This document shows, piece by piece, positions 35,801-44,999 of a stretch of 64,000 nt of DNA; the stretch's first letter is position 1; every line of letters begins with the position of its first letter. The DNA lies in NCBI GenBank assembly GCA_013396655.1, contig WBMV01000073.1:1307295-1371294 (forward strand), in the 5' to 3' direction. This stretch comes from Campylorhamphus procurvoides (lineage: Eukaryota > Chordata > Aves > Passeriformes > Dendrocolaptidae). The position numbers were made by a program, and so were the translations under genes. The notes under the pieces are model-generated. The model saw only the letters and a list, made by a program, of their open reading frames with translations. It was not told where the DNA came from and ran no database searches.

Positions 35801-38800
35801 AGATGAAGGGGATGTCGTACTTCAGCTGCATGTCACCCTCTTTGATGGCTTTGACAGGGGCCGGCCCACAGCAGTAAACTCCTGCAGGGAGCAGAGCCAC
35901 TGTCAGCACCCCCAGGGTTCAGCCACTGCAGGGGCAAGAGGGGTGACCCTGACATGTCAGAGTGAGAGGTGGATGAAGCATCTGTGTGGTGCACATTGTA
36001 CCTTCACTCTTCTCCTGAGGTGTCGGATCCAGCACCTGCCACCCATCGTAGTCACCTTCCAGGTCTGGACGGGCCATCCAGGACTCCACCCAGCAGTGGA
36101 AGTTCCTTCAAGGGAAGCCAGGACACAGAAGCCTCAGCCTCCCCCAGTGCCTGCCAGACTTCAGGGAAGAGGCAGAGGCAGCCCTGGGGATGGACGGGCT
36201 GGGGTCCCACCATTCTGCTCACCAGATTTTGTCCCAGGACTGCCGCTCCTGCCCCCCCTTCTCATTGAGGTAGCGGTCGATGGTCAGGTTGGCATTTGTG
36301 TCATGGGCTGAGTTGTAGTTGGTCACCACCCGGGTGGGGATTCCCAGGCACCGCATGACTGTGGGGAGTAGGGCAGGGTGAGACAGGGGCCCAGATTTGC
36401 ACCACTCCTGTCCCACAGAGCCCCAGGCTGGCACAACTTCCTTCCTTTCCTGTTCCCCACCAAAGAGGTGCCCAGGGACTGATGCCTGGGAGGAGGCAGC
36501 ACCCACAGCTGCTGTGCACAGGCAAGCTGGGTGGCACATGGCTCTGACAGTTTGACAGGTTTGATATTGCAGCAGAAAAAAGGCACAGAAGTGTCTGGGA
36601 GAGCTTTGGAGGGAGTGTGTGGGCAGCCGTGCTGAACCCCAGATTTCATCTCCCAGCTGTCTTTCACTGCGCATGGAGCTCCCTGGGGAGCAGGGAGGTA
36701 GTTACAGCACTTCAAAGGAAGGCTATAAAACTCTGTGAGTCGCTGAATATCCACTTTAATTTTCTCCTATTTCTCTCCCTTAAAAAGGGTCTCGTCTGTC
36801 TGTGAAACATCAATGCATGCACAGAGACAGCATTTTTCTTGGGGCAAAGCTGCACAAGCATGTGTGAGTGTTTCCCAGCAGCAGACAGTCTGGAATTGTT
36901 CTCCTCTTTTTCCCCAGTCTGACTGCCCTGGTGGCTGTGACATTATTTTGATCTTGGTAAACTCATGATTTGATTGCAAACTTGGCCTTAAAGCCACTTC
37001 CCTCCCCCTGTCCTGCTCCAGCCCCTCCCTTGCTGCCTGGTTGGGCAGGCAGCACTGATGGAAAAACCAGAGCCTTTTTCTATAATTTTTTCCCTCTATT
37101 TCCTGACAAATTAGAATAACAGAGAGCTAATTACAAAGGAATCATTGCAGGCTGATTGCAGCCAGCCCCAGCTCTTCCCTCTGGCTGCAGCACAAAGAGC
37201 GGGTGGAGGGCAGAGAGCCAGGATGGGAGATGGGGGGGACATGGGTGACCCTGTCCTGTGGGGAAAGGGAGACCAGAGACAACTGTTCTCACCAGTACAG
37301 GCCACAGCAGCAAAGACCCAGCACTGGCCATACTTGACTGGCTGGCACCCAAAATTCTTCCACCTCTTGAGAATATTCACACTCCCAATCCAGGACATGG
37401 GGTTCGTCCCATCATCATAGGGGTCCTGCCACCGCCCTGCCAGCACCCCTCGGTCCTCGTCATTACAGTTTACCTGTGGCAGGAGAAAAGAGGATGGATG
37501 GATGGATGGACAGGCATGAGCAGGTTAGGGAGGGAGGAAAAGAGATTTTGCCCCATTCACACATATCCATGCAAGAGCTCACTGGGATGCAATACTAATT
37601 AGTGATGAATTTTAGAAACAAGTCCTCCGGCCTGGGAATTTGAGTGTGATTATCCCAAAACTGCTCCTGGAGTGGTCTGTGACTTCCCCTGCTATTCCTC
37701 TCCTTTTGGAAGGCTCTTATACGTACAGGAACAATAACAGGAAAGGATGTAAAACACACGTCACAGACTGAAAATGGCCTAACTGGGGGGGAGTGGCAAA
37801 TGCCACCTCTCTGTGGCAGCTGTAGCTGGGGGATGTTTGCACCCCAGGGAACGTGGGGTGGTGGGGACACCCTGCTGGGTGCAGCCCAGACTCACCATGG
37901 CGCTCACCACCCTGCCGATGTACACGGGGTTATTGCGGCGAGAGCAATCCCGGTTCTGGTCCCTCAGGTGCTTGGGGTTTATGTCCAGCATGTTGAGGCA
38001 GATGGATAAGATGTCATCCTCGAACTGGCAGAGGGCAGAGACCAGAGAGAAAAGGCATGTGAGGTCCCCACAGAGGCTCTGGCACCTCTCTCTTCTCTCC
38101 CTGGCTCACCACGATGCCCCTGCAAGCAGAACTACTGGGGACAGGAGGTCACACCTTCCCGGGGTCCCCTCCCTGGCCAGCACTCACTGAGTGACGTCCC
38201 CACTCAGCCTGTGAAGCCCGTGGGTGAGCTCCTGCTCCCACGCCAGGGCCAGATCCGGCTTCCTGTGGCCACACAGGGGTCATGCATGGAGCTGATCTCT
38301 GTGAAAACTACCTACTTCCCATCATGGCTGAGTCACAGCCCTTCCTTGAATTGAGGAATGGATCCTGTGGCCTTCCATGCCCTTGCTCAGGCAGCGTGGC
38401 TGAGATCTCCCTGTGCTGCTGGGACTGCAGCTTGGGGTGCAGGCACTGCCTTTTATCAGCAACCCCAGCACGATGCTGGAGAGAGTGTTATCGGGCACCA
38501 GCTCCTTGGCACAGCAGGGACACCCAGATTAGGGGCCTGTGGCCATGGGGCCCCCAGGAGCCATGTGGAAACACCCCCCTCACCCTGACATGCTTTTCAG
38601 TCAGCACATTCCCTCTTGGAAATGAGATTCAGGTTTCTTTGACCCACAACTGCACCCTGACAGCATTTGGGGTACATGTTTAGTGGGGCCCACACATGAC
38701 ACCAGTCCATGTGCCCTGCAACACCAAAGCTGCACAGGCTGGGGTCAGCTGGGGGTCCCAAGGGTCCCAGGGGACCAAGCCCACTCACCTGGCCAAAGTT

Positions 38801-41800
38801 CCAGGGGATGGAGAAAATGTAGTTGTGGGTGCCCTGGAAGATGAGCCCTTCCTGGGACAGCACATACTCGCGGCGCTCATTCTCATCACGGAGGAAAACC
38901 GTGTCCTCTGTGGGGACAGCAAGTGATGGGGACAGGGCTCTTCCCTGTGCTACCAGCCCCCTGACCCCCTCAGAGCTACCCCTCCCTGGGGATGCATCCG
39001 GTGGGAAATGAGGCAACAGGGGCTGAAACTGCTCCTGCCTGAAAAAAATCTGAAGAATTTCAGCCCACTGCGAGTTGAGCTTATGGGAAAGATTCAGCGG
39101 ATTTGTGGTTTGCTCTTCATTCTTTCTCAGTTCTCTGTCTTTCCTTGCTTTTATTTAATAGAGTCAGGTCTTTTCCCAGAAGGGGAGACCTCCCTGGAGG
39201 CGCAGCGAGCAGTATGAGTGGGTGGGCACAGCCCAAGCCATTTCACTCACAGCAGCTACTGATGTGAAAATCAGTATTTACTGGAAATATTTGCAGAAGG
39301 AAACTCCACAAGTCCATCCCCAGAACTTGGCACAGCCCTGGTTGAGCAGAGCTTCCTACAGCTCCTTATCTCTGTGGACCGAGTATGGAGCATTTGAGAT
39401 CCAGGAAACCGGCTGGTCCAGGGGAAGGGAAAGGACACAGAGAGAGGAAAATCCCAGGGCTGTTAAGCTTTGCAGCTCTGAGTTGAACCTCCCTTCTGGG
39501 TCTGGATGCTGGAATTCTGCCAGGACAGTGACATTTCTGTTGCTAAGCCCACAGCTGGCTGCCTGGGTGGGGATGGGCCAGGTGGGGGCACGTAGGGACA
39601 ATTGGGGGCAAGTAGAGACAACTGGGGGCAACTAGAGGCATTTAGAGGCTTTTCCCCTGCCCACTGCCTGGCCAGGGGCTACTGGGGACTGCCCAGGGCT
39701 TCCAGCACCACAGTGGTGAGCTCCCATTGTCACTGCATGGTGGGGCAGCCCAGATGGGGTATTGGGTGTTTGGTGTGCTGGCAAAGGGGCTGTGCATGTC
39801 CTAGGGTGGGGGAAGATGCTTGTGGCCCTGACCTACTGCAGGGATTGCGTGCAAATGGAAGCAAAGTGGTGATTTCTGTTTAGACCTCAGCTCAGGGCAG
39901 GGCTCAGGGCACCTGGGGTCTGCAGTGGGGTGAGACCTGCATGGATGTGCAGCCTTATCAGACCTGGGGAGTGGCTTGTGCTTGCCTGAACCCAGGAATC
40001 TCTGGGTTCAGCAAGGTGAAAGCCTCACCTGGGTGCCAGGCGTTGAAGAGCAGGACAAATTCCCCGATGTGGAAACTGGAGCCCTGGTAGCCAGTGCTGG
40101 CCTCCATTGTCAGGGTGTAGCGGCCGATGCAGGCGTTGGGAGGGGAGCAGAGAGAAACAGAAAGGGACTCCCCATCCTGCTGCTGAATCACGGCACTCCA
40201 GCACGATTCCTCAGGGCAGTCAGACATGGCAAAGTGAGACCTGGTTCCTGATGTCTCATTGGGGCAGGGCCCTGTTAAGAAGGAGCAGGTCAGATCTCCC
40301 AGTGCTCTGGGGACCCCGGGGGCCCCCTGCCATGGGGGATGCACAAAGGGGACCTGCACCAAGCCCCCTGTTCTGTGACAGCTACCCAGACCTTGGCTGT
40401 CACAACCTGGGGACATTCACCATGTGGTTTGTCGAGTTCTGGGAGCACAGGGTAGCTCAGCTGTTGGGGGCTCAGGCACATCTCTCACTGTTTAGGGCAG
40501 GACAGACTCACCCTGTGGATATCCCTAGGCTGGCAGAGCGCAGGGGGTGCTTGCCTTGTGCCCTCCCCAGTGCCAGTTCTCTCCCCTCAGCTGCACCCAC
40601 CCCTGCCTCTGCTCTGAGAGGAGCTGCTGAGTCCCTGTGCCCACACAGCCCAGTCCTGCCACAGCCCATGGCATGGGGGCTGTGGGAGCCCAGCCATGAA
40701 CCCCAGACCCCCGTCACTGGGAGCCCCACTCTATGTGTCCAGCCTCAGGCGTTGCTGCAAACATCTCAGGATTAGAGATGACATCAGTGGCCAAAGTGCC
40801 GAGCCCAGGACAGCGTGATCCCTGCTGGCCTTTCCAAGCTGCAGCCATGGCCAAGCCACCTGCACTGAGCCAGCTCCAGACCTGCTCCCCAGAGCGGTGA
40901 CACCCAGCCCAGCCCAGCAGCATCCTGGCCATGCAGTGCCTGGCTGGCAGCCGGGGTAGTGGTGCCACTGCTGAGCACTCTTCCCTGCCAGAGCACAGCC
41001 CTGGCTGGTCCCCTGCCAGCCCTCGCCCACACTGTGGGCTGGGCGTCAGACCAGTCACCAAAAATACTCGTGAACTCATGAGAGTGACACAGTTTCTCCT
41101 CTCAGGGAGGCTGGGCTGAGCTCACAGTGTCATTTTGGCAAAAGCCAGCCTACTGCTGCCATAGGATGGGCAGCCACGGGAGCCTGCCTCCTCCTCCTCC
41201 TCCTCCTCCTCCTCGTCCTGCTCCTTCTCCTCCTCCTCCTCTTCCTCCTGCTCCTGCCTCCACAGTCTACAATATCCCCCGGGCATCGGCACTGAGTAGG
41301 GCTCTGCTAACACAGCTGCTGTAAAAATATAGTTCTAGTCTCACTCTATTCTTCCTCTCCTCTTTTTAGTGGGAGGTGGCACGCACCCTCGGTGACCTTG
41401 CTGTTCCAGGATGGGGGGACAGGGTCCGGCAGCCTCTGCCTTGACAGAGCTGTGGGCCCAGCCCCAGTGAGGAATGTGCTGGGGGTAGTGCCAGTGCCAT
41501 GTGCCTCTGTGAGCACCTTTGCCCTCTTTCTTCCAGAGCTGGGGCCGGGCTCTTGCCCAGAAGAGGCTCTGCCAGCCTGTGCCTTTGCCTGGAAAGCTGT
41601 GCTAAGGACTGCTCCTCCAGCAAAAGCAGCCTGGGACTGCCTGTAGCATGGGCTGAGGAAACCCAGGGGGTGGGAGTGGGTGGGCAGTCCCTGTGGGACT
41701 GCCAGAGCATGGGGGGTGCTGCTGGTTTAGGGTGAAGCTGAGGGGTGCTAGGTTTGGGTTTGTCACCAGAACTTTTGGGGTGGAAGAGTTTTATTCTGCA

Positions 41801-44800
41801 AGGAAACTCGGGTGCAGTTTCAATTCTGTCTGGGTTGACTCAGCAGGACGCTGCAGACCCAAAATAGCTCTTGCCTGAGAAAGAGTTTCCTCTCCCTTTG
41901 CTCTGAGCTGGCAGGGCTGAGCCCCTGCCCGGCAGCTACACCCAGCCCTGGCTGCAGGAGCGATGGTCCAGCCCTGGCTCTGCTTGGGGCTGTGCTGGGG
42001 GTGCTCTATGGGAATGCTTCCTGAGCAAACCCTGCTCGGGGGATGTCTGAGCAGTGGTGGGACTGTGTATAAAGCTCATCAGCAGAACTGCTGTGATACT
42101 CCTGGCTGAAGAGATTCACTATGCTGATGTTGCCCAGAGGGGCAAAGGGGTTGGGCAGGTTCCTGGCCACAGCCAAAGCATCTCCAGGTGAGCTGGAGGC
42201 TCCAGTGTGCCCCAAGTCTGGCTTGGCCATGGAAGGAGGAACAGGTGGTAGCAGCCTTTTTTTTATTTCTTTGTTGCTTCCCTTCCACTCCCATTAAGGA
42301 GATGAGTTTCTACCTATTTTTCTTATTGTGACAAAAGCTGTGCACAGCACCAGCCTCTGCCAGAAGGGAACAGGGGCACAGGGACTGTGTGAGATGAGGC
42401 AGGTCCCTTGGCACAGCCCCCGTGGGAACGCAGGTGAGCCCTGGGGCAGGGGCAGAGGGTGGTGACACCTGCACAGCCCTCCCTCTTGGCACAGATGTGG
42501 GGGCACTCACCTGTCTCGACGTTGAAGGCGATTTTGTCCACCCCCTCGTCGTAGCCCCGGCCCGAGAAGTGCAGGGTGATGGTGAAGGGCTGTCCCCGCC
42601 GCACCACCAGCTGTTTGCACCCCATGTCTGCCGTCCGGTGCTCCTGCCCATTGCGCTCCAGCTGCAGGTCCCACGTGTCCAGCACCAGATCTGCAAAGGC
42701 AGTGGCAGGTACAGCTCTGACACTGGGACCAGCTGAGCCATGACATGCAGTCCCCGTTCTTGGGCAGAGGGAGTGGCTACAGGCCACCCTGAGCCCTGGG
42801 TTGGCACTTTGGAGAAGGGTCTGAGCCTCCCCTGTCCACATTGCCCTGTCCTGCCTGGTGTGCCCAGTGTAACTCTGGGCACTGTGGTCCTGCCAAGCTC
42901 TGAGCATCCTTCCAGGAGGGCTCTGCAGGCTGGGCTTGCATTGTATGCTCCGAGACGGGCACAGCTTTGACAGGTGAGCTCACAGTGACATTCTGCCTTC
43001 CTGACCCAGCTCTGTGCTGTGTTCTAGTGCCGTGGAGCTGTCTCCACGCTATCACCATGGAGCAGGGGGACCCTGTGCTGCCAGAGCTGTACCAGGCCCG
43101 TGGCTCAGGGCACCCAGCACAGGAGCAAAGCCCAGCACTCAGCTCTGCTGTCAGAGGGCCTGTCACCAGGGCTGCTGTTTGTGTGCCCCCATCCCAATCG
43201 CATGCTGCTGAGCCCAGGAATGCCTGGGACATTCCTGTGCCTCAGCCAGGCATCCAGCAGCTTTACTATGCTGTGGCTGCTGAAAAATTGGTGAGAGCAA
43301 CTGTAAATTTGGTGACAGAGGGTGTCTGATGCCCCAGATGTATGCATGATGCTCTGCTCTGATCCCAGCCCAGGAAGGGCCATGTCCCCACTGCCCTGGG
43401 CGCTGTGTTGGAACAATGAGATATCATTGCTTGAGGCCAGAGAACCCTGACTGCTCTGCAGTGATGCATTAATCACCAGAATAAACAAAAGCATTTCATG
43501 CAGGGAGCACACAGCAAACTCAGCACCAATCCCAGACTGGGGTGGCTCAGTGGGTTATGCTCAGCTTGCCATCCTGTGCCATGGCTCTCCCTGGCCATGC
43601 CCTTCCCAGTGCCAGCCCTGGTAGTCACTGAGCCCTTCTCAAACCAGCGTGAAATGGAAAGAGTTGTCCATGAGCTCGCTGTTCCCAGAGCTAAATAAAA
43701 GCACTGCTCCTGGCTCTCTGGGCAAGGGGACTCTGCAGTATGAGCCTAGTGGAGGGCAGTGGGCTTGTCATCAACCCCACTACACTGCTAGAGCTGCTGG
43801 GACTGGCCATAACTAAGGGCAAGATCCCTGCAGCCCATCCATGGGGGCCCCAGAGCAGGGATCGAGCACAGAAAGGTCCTTCCCCTCCCTGCCTTCTCCT
43901 CTGTGAGCCGGAGCACAGCTCTGTGCTATGGCACGGAGACCATCCGAGTGGAACCTCACTGACACAGAGCCAAAGTCACTGAGAATAAGCATGTACAGAG
44001 AGCAGGATCAGGTCTCCTCCCCATCCCAGTCACCCCAGGGTTATCATCCTCGGCACATTTAGCAAAGAGCAGATTTCTCCAAGCACAGGTGCTCTACACA
44101 AACTGACGGGTGCTGAGAGACATGCGGGGAGGGGGTCGTGGTGCTGTAAGAGGTAGCAGAGTCCCAGACACCCAGCAGTAGGAGCTGCCCAGTGTGTAGC
44201 AGCTCAGCTCTGTGCCCATGTCAGTGTCTGACCCGAGGGACCCGCGCTGGTGTCGGTGCTGGGAGCCGGGACAGCCTGTGGCACTGAGGGACAGCAGAGC
44301 AGAGTGATGCCATCTCACCCAGAGGGCTGCGTGCCCATGAGTATCACACTGACCCATTTCCTGGGACTTTGGGGGCACCTCTGTGGGAGGTGGGTGCTGT
44401 CTCTGCCCTGAAGAGCCATGCGTGAAGGATTCCCGAAGGCTAGAACCTTTAATTATGCCTGAGCTTCCAGAAATCAGGACGTGGGCACACGCTCCTGGCC
44501 CAGCCGCCCACCTCCCTGCCCCGGGAAAGCTTTAAATAGCACCAAACTTCACTCTACGGGCACTGGCGCCACCGGGGCCAGCGGAGATTCGGGAGGGAGG
44601 GAAGGGCACAGACCCGTGTGTACCCAGCACGGATCCCCGTCGGGCTTCTTATCACCGCCGTCCCGGTCGAGTCTTTCCCATTCCCCATCGCCCTTGACTT
44701 TTGGCTGAGGGTCAGGGACCGGCTCTTGCCCCAAAGCGAGCAGGGAGCGGCGGGAGGGCACGGAGCGCGGATCGGGGCAGAGGAGGCGCAGCCGGTCGGG

Positions 44801-44848
44801 ACATCCCGACACTTGCGGGGGAGCGCCCNNNNNNNNNNNNNNNNCCAT
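32736..44848 (-). CDS. TGM2: TGM2, tissue transglutaminase (transglutaminase 2), 13 coding exons, exon 1 interrupted by a gap
   Basis: Twelve visible exons plus exon 1 (ATGG then Ns) give about 689 residues, as expected for vertebrate TGM2. It crosslinks protein glutamines to lysines (Ca2+-dependent) and binds and hydrolyses GTP; it acts in cytosol, at the membrane and outside the cell. Domains in order: beta-sandwich (exons 1-3), catalytic core (exons 4-9/10), two beta-barrels (10-13). In this numbering, which assumes a 10-base exon 1, the catalytic triad is Cys278 (YGQCWVF), His336 (NFHCWVE) and Asp359 (WQVLDPTPQ), with Trp242 (AGRW) for transition-state stabilisation; human numbers are one lower. 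The redox cysteines Cys230 (VNCN) and Cys371-Cys372 (YCCGP) and the nucleotide-site pair Arg580/Tyr583 (VRDVY) are present. There is no signal peptide, in keeping with unconventional secretion. All exon joins keep frame. Confidence 0.97.
33182..33318 (-). CDS. TGM2: TGM2 exon 12
   Basis: The acceptor is ctacttgcag|ATTTTAGG and the donor GAGCT|gtaaga. The exon encodes [20 protein letters not shown] through QQIKE and part of Leu. It forms the second beta-barrel. Confidence 0.95.
33528..33688 (-). CDS. TGM2: TGM2 exon 11
   Basis: The acceptor is cccttccag|AGAAGAGG and the donor ATCAGG|gtaagg. The exon encodes [20 protein letters not shown] through [14 protein letters not shown]. It includes Arg580 and Tyr583 of the guanine-nucleotide pocket. 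Confidence 0.95.
33689..35231 (-). other. TGM2 intron 10
   Basis: A 1.5-kb GT-AG intron. On the minus strand it stays open for 45 codons (including the stop) directly after exon 10, which matters for a read-through isoform. No repeat or other gene was recognised. Confidence 0.75.
35232..35504 (-). CDS. TGM2: TGM2 exon 10
   Basis: The acceptor is acaccacag|GGTCTC and the donor CGGTCAG|gtaagg. The exon encodes [20 protein letters not shown] through DIDLEPRS, crossing from the core into beta-barrel 1. The upstream exons plus this one total 538 complete codons. Confidence 0.95.
35642..35881 (-). CDS. TGM2: TGM2 exon 9
   Basis: The acceptor is tccctgcag|GAGTTTAC and the donor CCAGAAG|gtatgg. The exon encodes [20 protein letters not shown] through HNYKYPE. 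It holds the vicinal redox cysteines and acidic residues near the calcium sites. Confidence 0.95.
36002..36105 (-). CDS. TGM2: TGM2 exon 8
   Basis: The acceptor is ccttgaag|GAACTTCC and the donor AGTGAAG|gtacaa. The exon encodes [20 protein letters not shown] through PTPQEKSE, with the catalytic His336 and Asp359. Confidence 0.95.
36223..36358 (-). CDS. TGM2: TGM2 exon 7
   Basis: The acceptor is ccccacag|TCATGCGG and the donor AAAATCTG|gtgagc. The exon encodes [20 protein letters not shown] through RQSWDKI and part of Trp. Confidence 0.95.
36359..37292 (-). other. TGM2 intron 6
   Basis: A 0.93-kb GT-AG intron with no recognised repeat or gene. Confidence 0.75.
37293..37473 (-). CDS. TGM2: TGM2 exon 6, active-site cysteine exon
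   Basis: The acceptor is tgccacag|GTAAACTG and the donor TGTACTG|gtgaga. The exon encodes [15 protein letters not shown] through [14 protein letters not shown]. It carries redox Cys230, Trp242 and nucleophile Cys278. NDEDRG has one more residue than human NDDQG, which explains the one-residue shift in numbering. Confidence 0.96.
37492..37511. repeat. (GGAT)n microsatellite
   Basis: Five tandem GGAT units directly inside the intron upstream of the TGM2 exon 6 acceptor, about 20 bases from the splice site. Confidence 0.85.
37896..38024 (-). CDS. TGM2: TGM2 exon 5
   Basis: The acceptor is cctctgccag|TTCGAG and the donor GCCATG|gtgagt. The exon encodes [20 protein letters not shown] through [10 protein letters not shown], in phase 0 at both ends. 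Confidence 0.95.
38025..38788 (-). other. TGM2 intron 4
   Basis: A 0.76-kb GT-AG intron with no recognised repeat or gene. Confidence 0.75.
38789..38907 (-). CDS. TGM2: TGM2 exon 4
   Basis: The acceptor is gtccccacag|AGGACACG and the donor GGCCAG|gtgagt. The exon encodes [20 protein letters not shown] through IPWNFGQ, the entry to the catalytic core. Confidence 0.94.
38908..40028 (-). other. TGM2 intron 3
   Basis: A 1.1-kb GT-AG intron. It contains a 20-base tandem repeat at 39584-39643. Confidence 0.75.
39584..39643. repeat. 20-base tandem repeat, three units
   Basis: The units begin gggggcacgtagggaca, gggggcaagtagagaca and gggggcaactagaggca. They are head to tail, with period exactly 20. 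Confidence 0.85.
40029..40271 (-). CDS. TGM2: TGM2 exon 3
   Basis: The acceptor is ttcttaacag|GGCCCTGC and the donor CACCCAG|gtgagg. The exon encodes [20 protein letters not shown] through [19 protein letters not shown] and AWHP. It holds most of the N-terminal beta-sandwich, including the family signature [10 protein letters not shown]. Confidence 0.95.
40272..42510 (-). other. TGM2 intron 2
   Basis: A 2.2-kb GC-rich GT-AG intron with a long TCC/GGA repeat (41187-41262) and a short T run at about 42258-42265. No gene was recognised. Confidence 0.75.
41187..41262. repeat. (TCC)n-rich polypyrimidine tract
   Basis: About 75 bases of nearly pure CTC/TCC with few interruptions (cg, tg). The other strand is GGA-rich purine. 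Confidence 0.9.
42511..42690 (-). CDS. TGM2: TGM2 exon 2
   Basis: The acceptor is gcctttgcag|ATCTGGTG and the donor GAGACAG|gtgagt. The exon encodes [20 protein letters not shown] through KIAFNVET, with the conserved VVRRGQPF motif. Its phase requires an exon 1 that ends with one base of a codon, as the 10-base human exon 1 does. Confidence 0.95.
42691..44828 (-). other. TGM2 intron 1 (5' end hidden by the gap)
   Basis: About 2.1 kb. GC content rises toward 44828, into the promoter CpG island. No other exon was recognised. The exact donor lies inside 44829-44844. Confidence 0.6.
44829..44844. other. Assembly gap (16 N) covering the end of TGM2 exon 1
   Basis: Sixteen consecutive N. The minus strand reads CACCATGG directly before the gap, so the gap should contain the remaining bases of a 10-base coding exon 1 and its GT donor. 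Confidence 0.9.
44845..44848 (-). CDS. TGM2: TGM2 exon 1 (start codon, partial)
   Basis: ATG at 44848-44846 in an excellent Kozak context (CACCATGG). The known human exon 1 codes for only MAE plus one base before its donor. The phase of exon 2 (|AT CTG GTG) fits the same design, giving a start of M-x-x-D-L-V-L. The intervening codons are unreadable. Confidence 0.7.
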
Positions 44849-44945
44849 GGTGCCGCTGCCGGTGCTCGCCTCGGTCCCGGTACCTGTCCTGGTGCCACCG
44901 GCAGTGCTGCTGGTGCCGGTGCTTGTCCTGGTGCCGGGGGAGCTG
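44849..44945 (-). other. TGM2: TGM2 5'UTR (inferred) with GGCACC-type imperfect repeat
   Basis: On the minus strand the leader consists of imperfect repeats of GGCACCAGGACAAG and GCACCGGCACC, ending in the start codon. It contains no ATG. Its length depends on a TATA-like box at 44983-44990. Confidence 0.5.
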
Positions 44946-44974
44946 CCCCTCACCACCCGCTGACCGGCCCCACC

Positions 44975-44999
44975 GCCCGTCCCATTTATCCCGCCCGCT
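44975..44999 (-). promoter_or_regulatory. TGM2: TGM2 core promoter: TATA-like box flanked by GC boxes
   Basis: The minus strand reads GGGCGGGATAAATGGGACGG. The GATAAATG element (44983-44990) sits between GGGCGGG and ACGGGCGG, Sp1-type sites, about 135 bases before the start codon. A TATA box with Sp1 sites is known for human TGM2. Confidence 0.6.

Noticed and set aside
35661..36311. 216-codon plus-strand open frame
   Set aside because: It is antisense to TGM2 exons 8 and 9.
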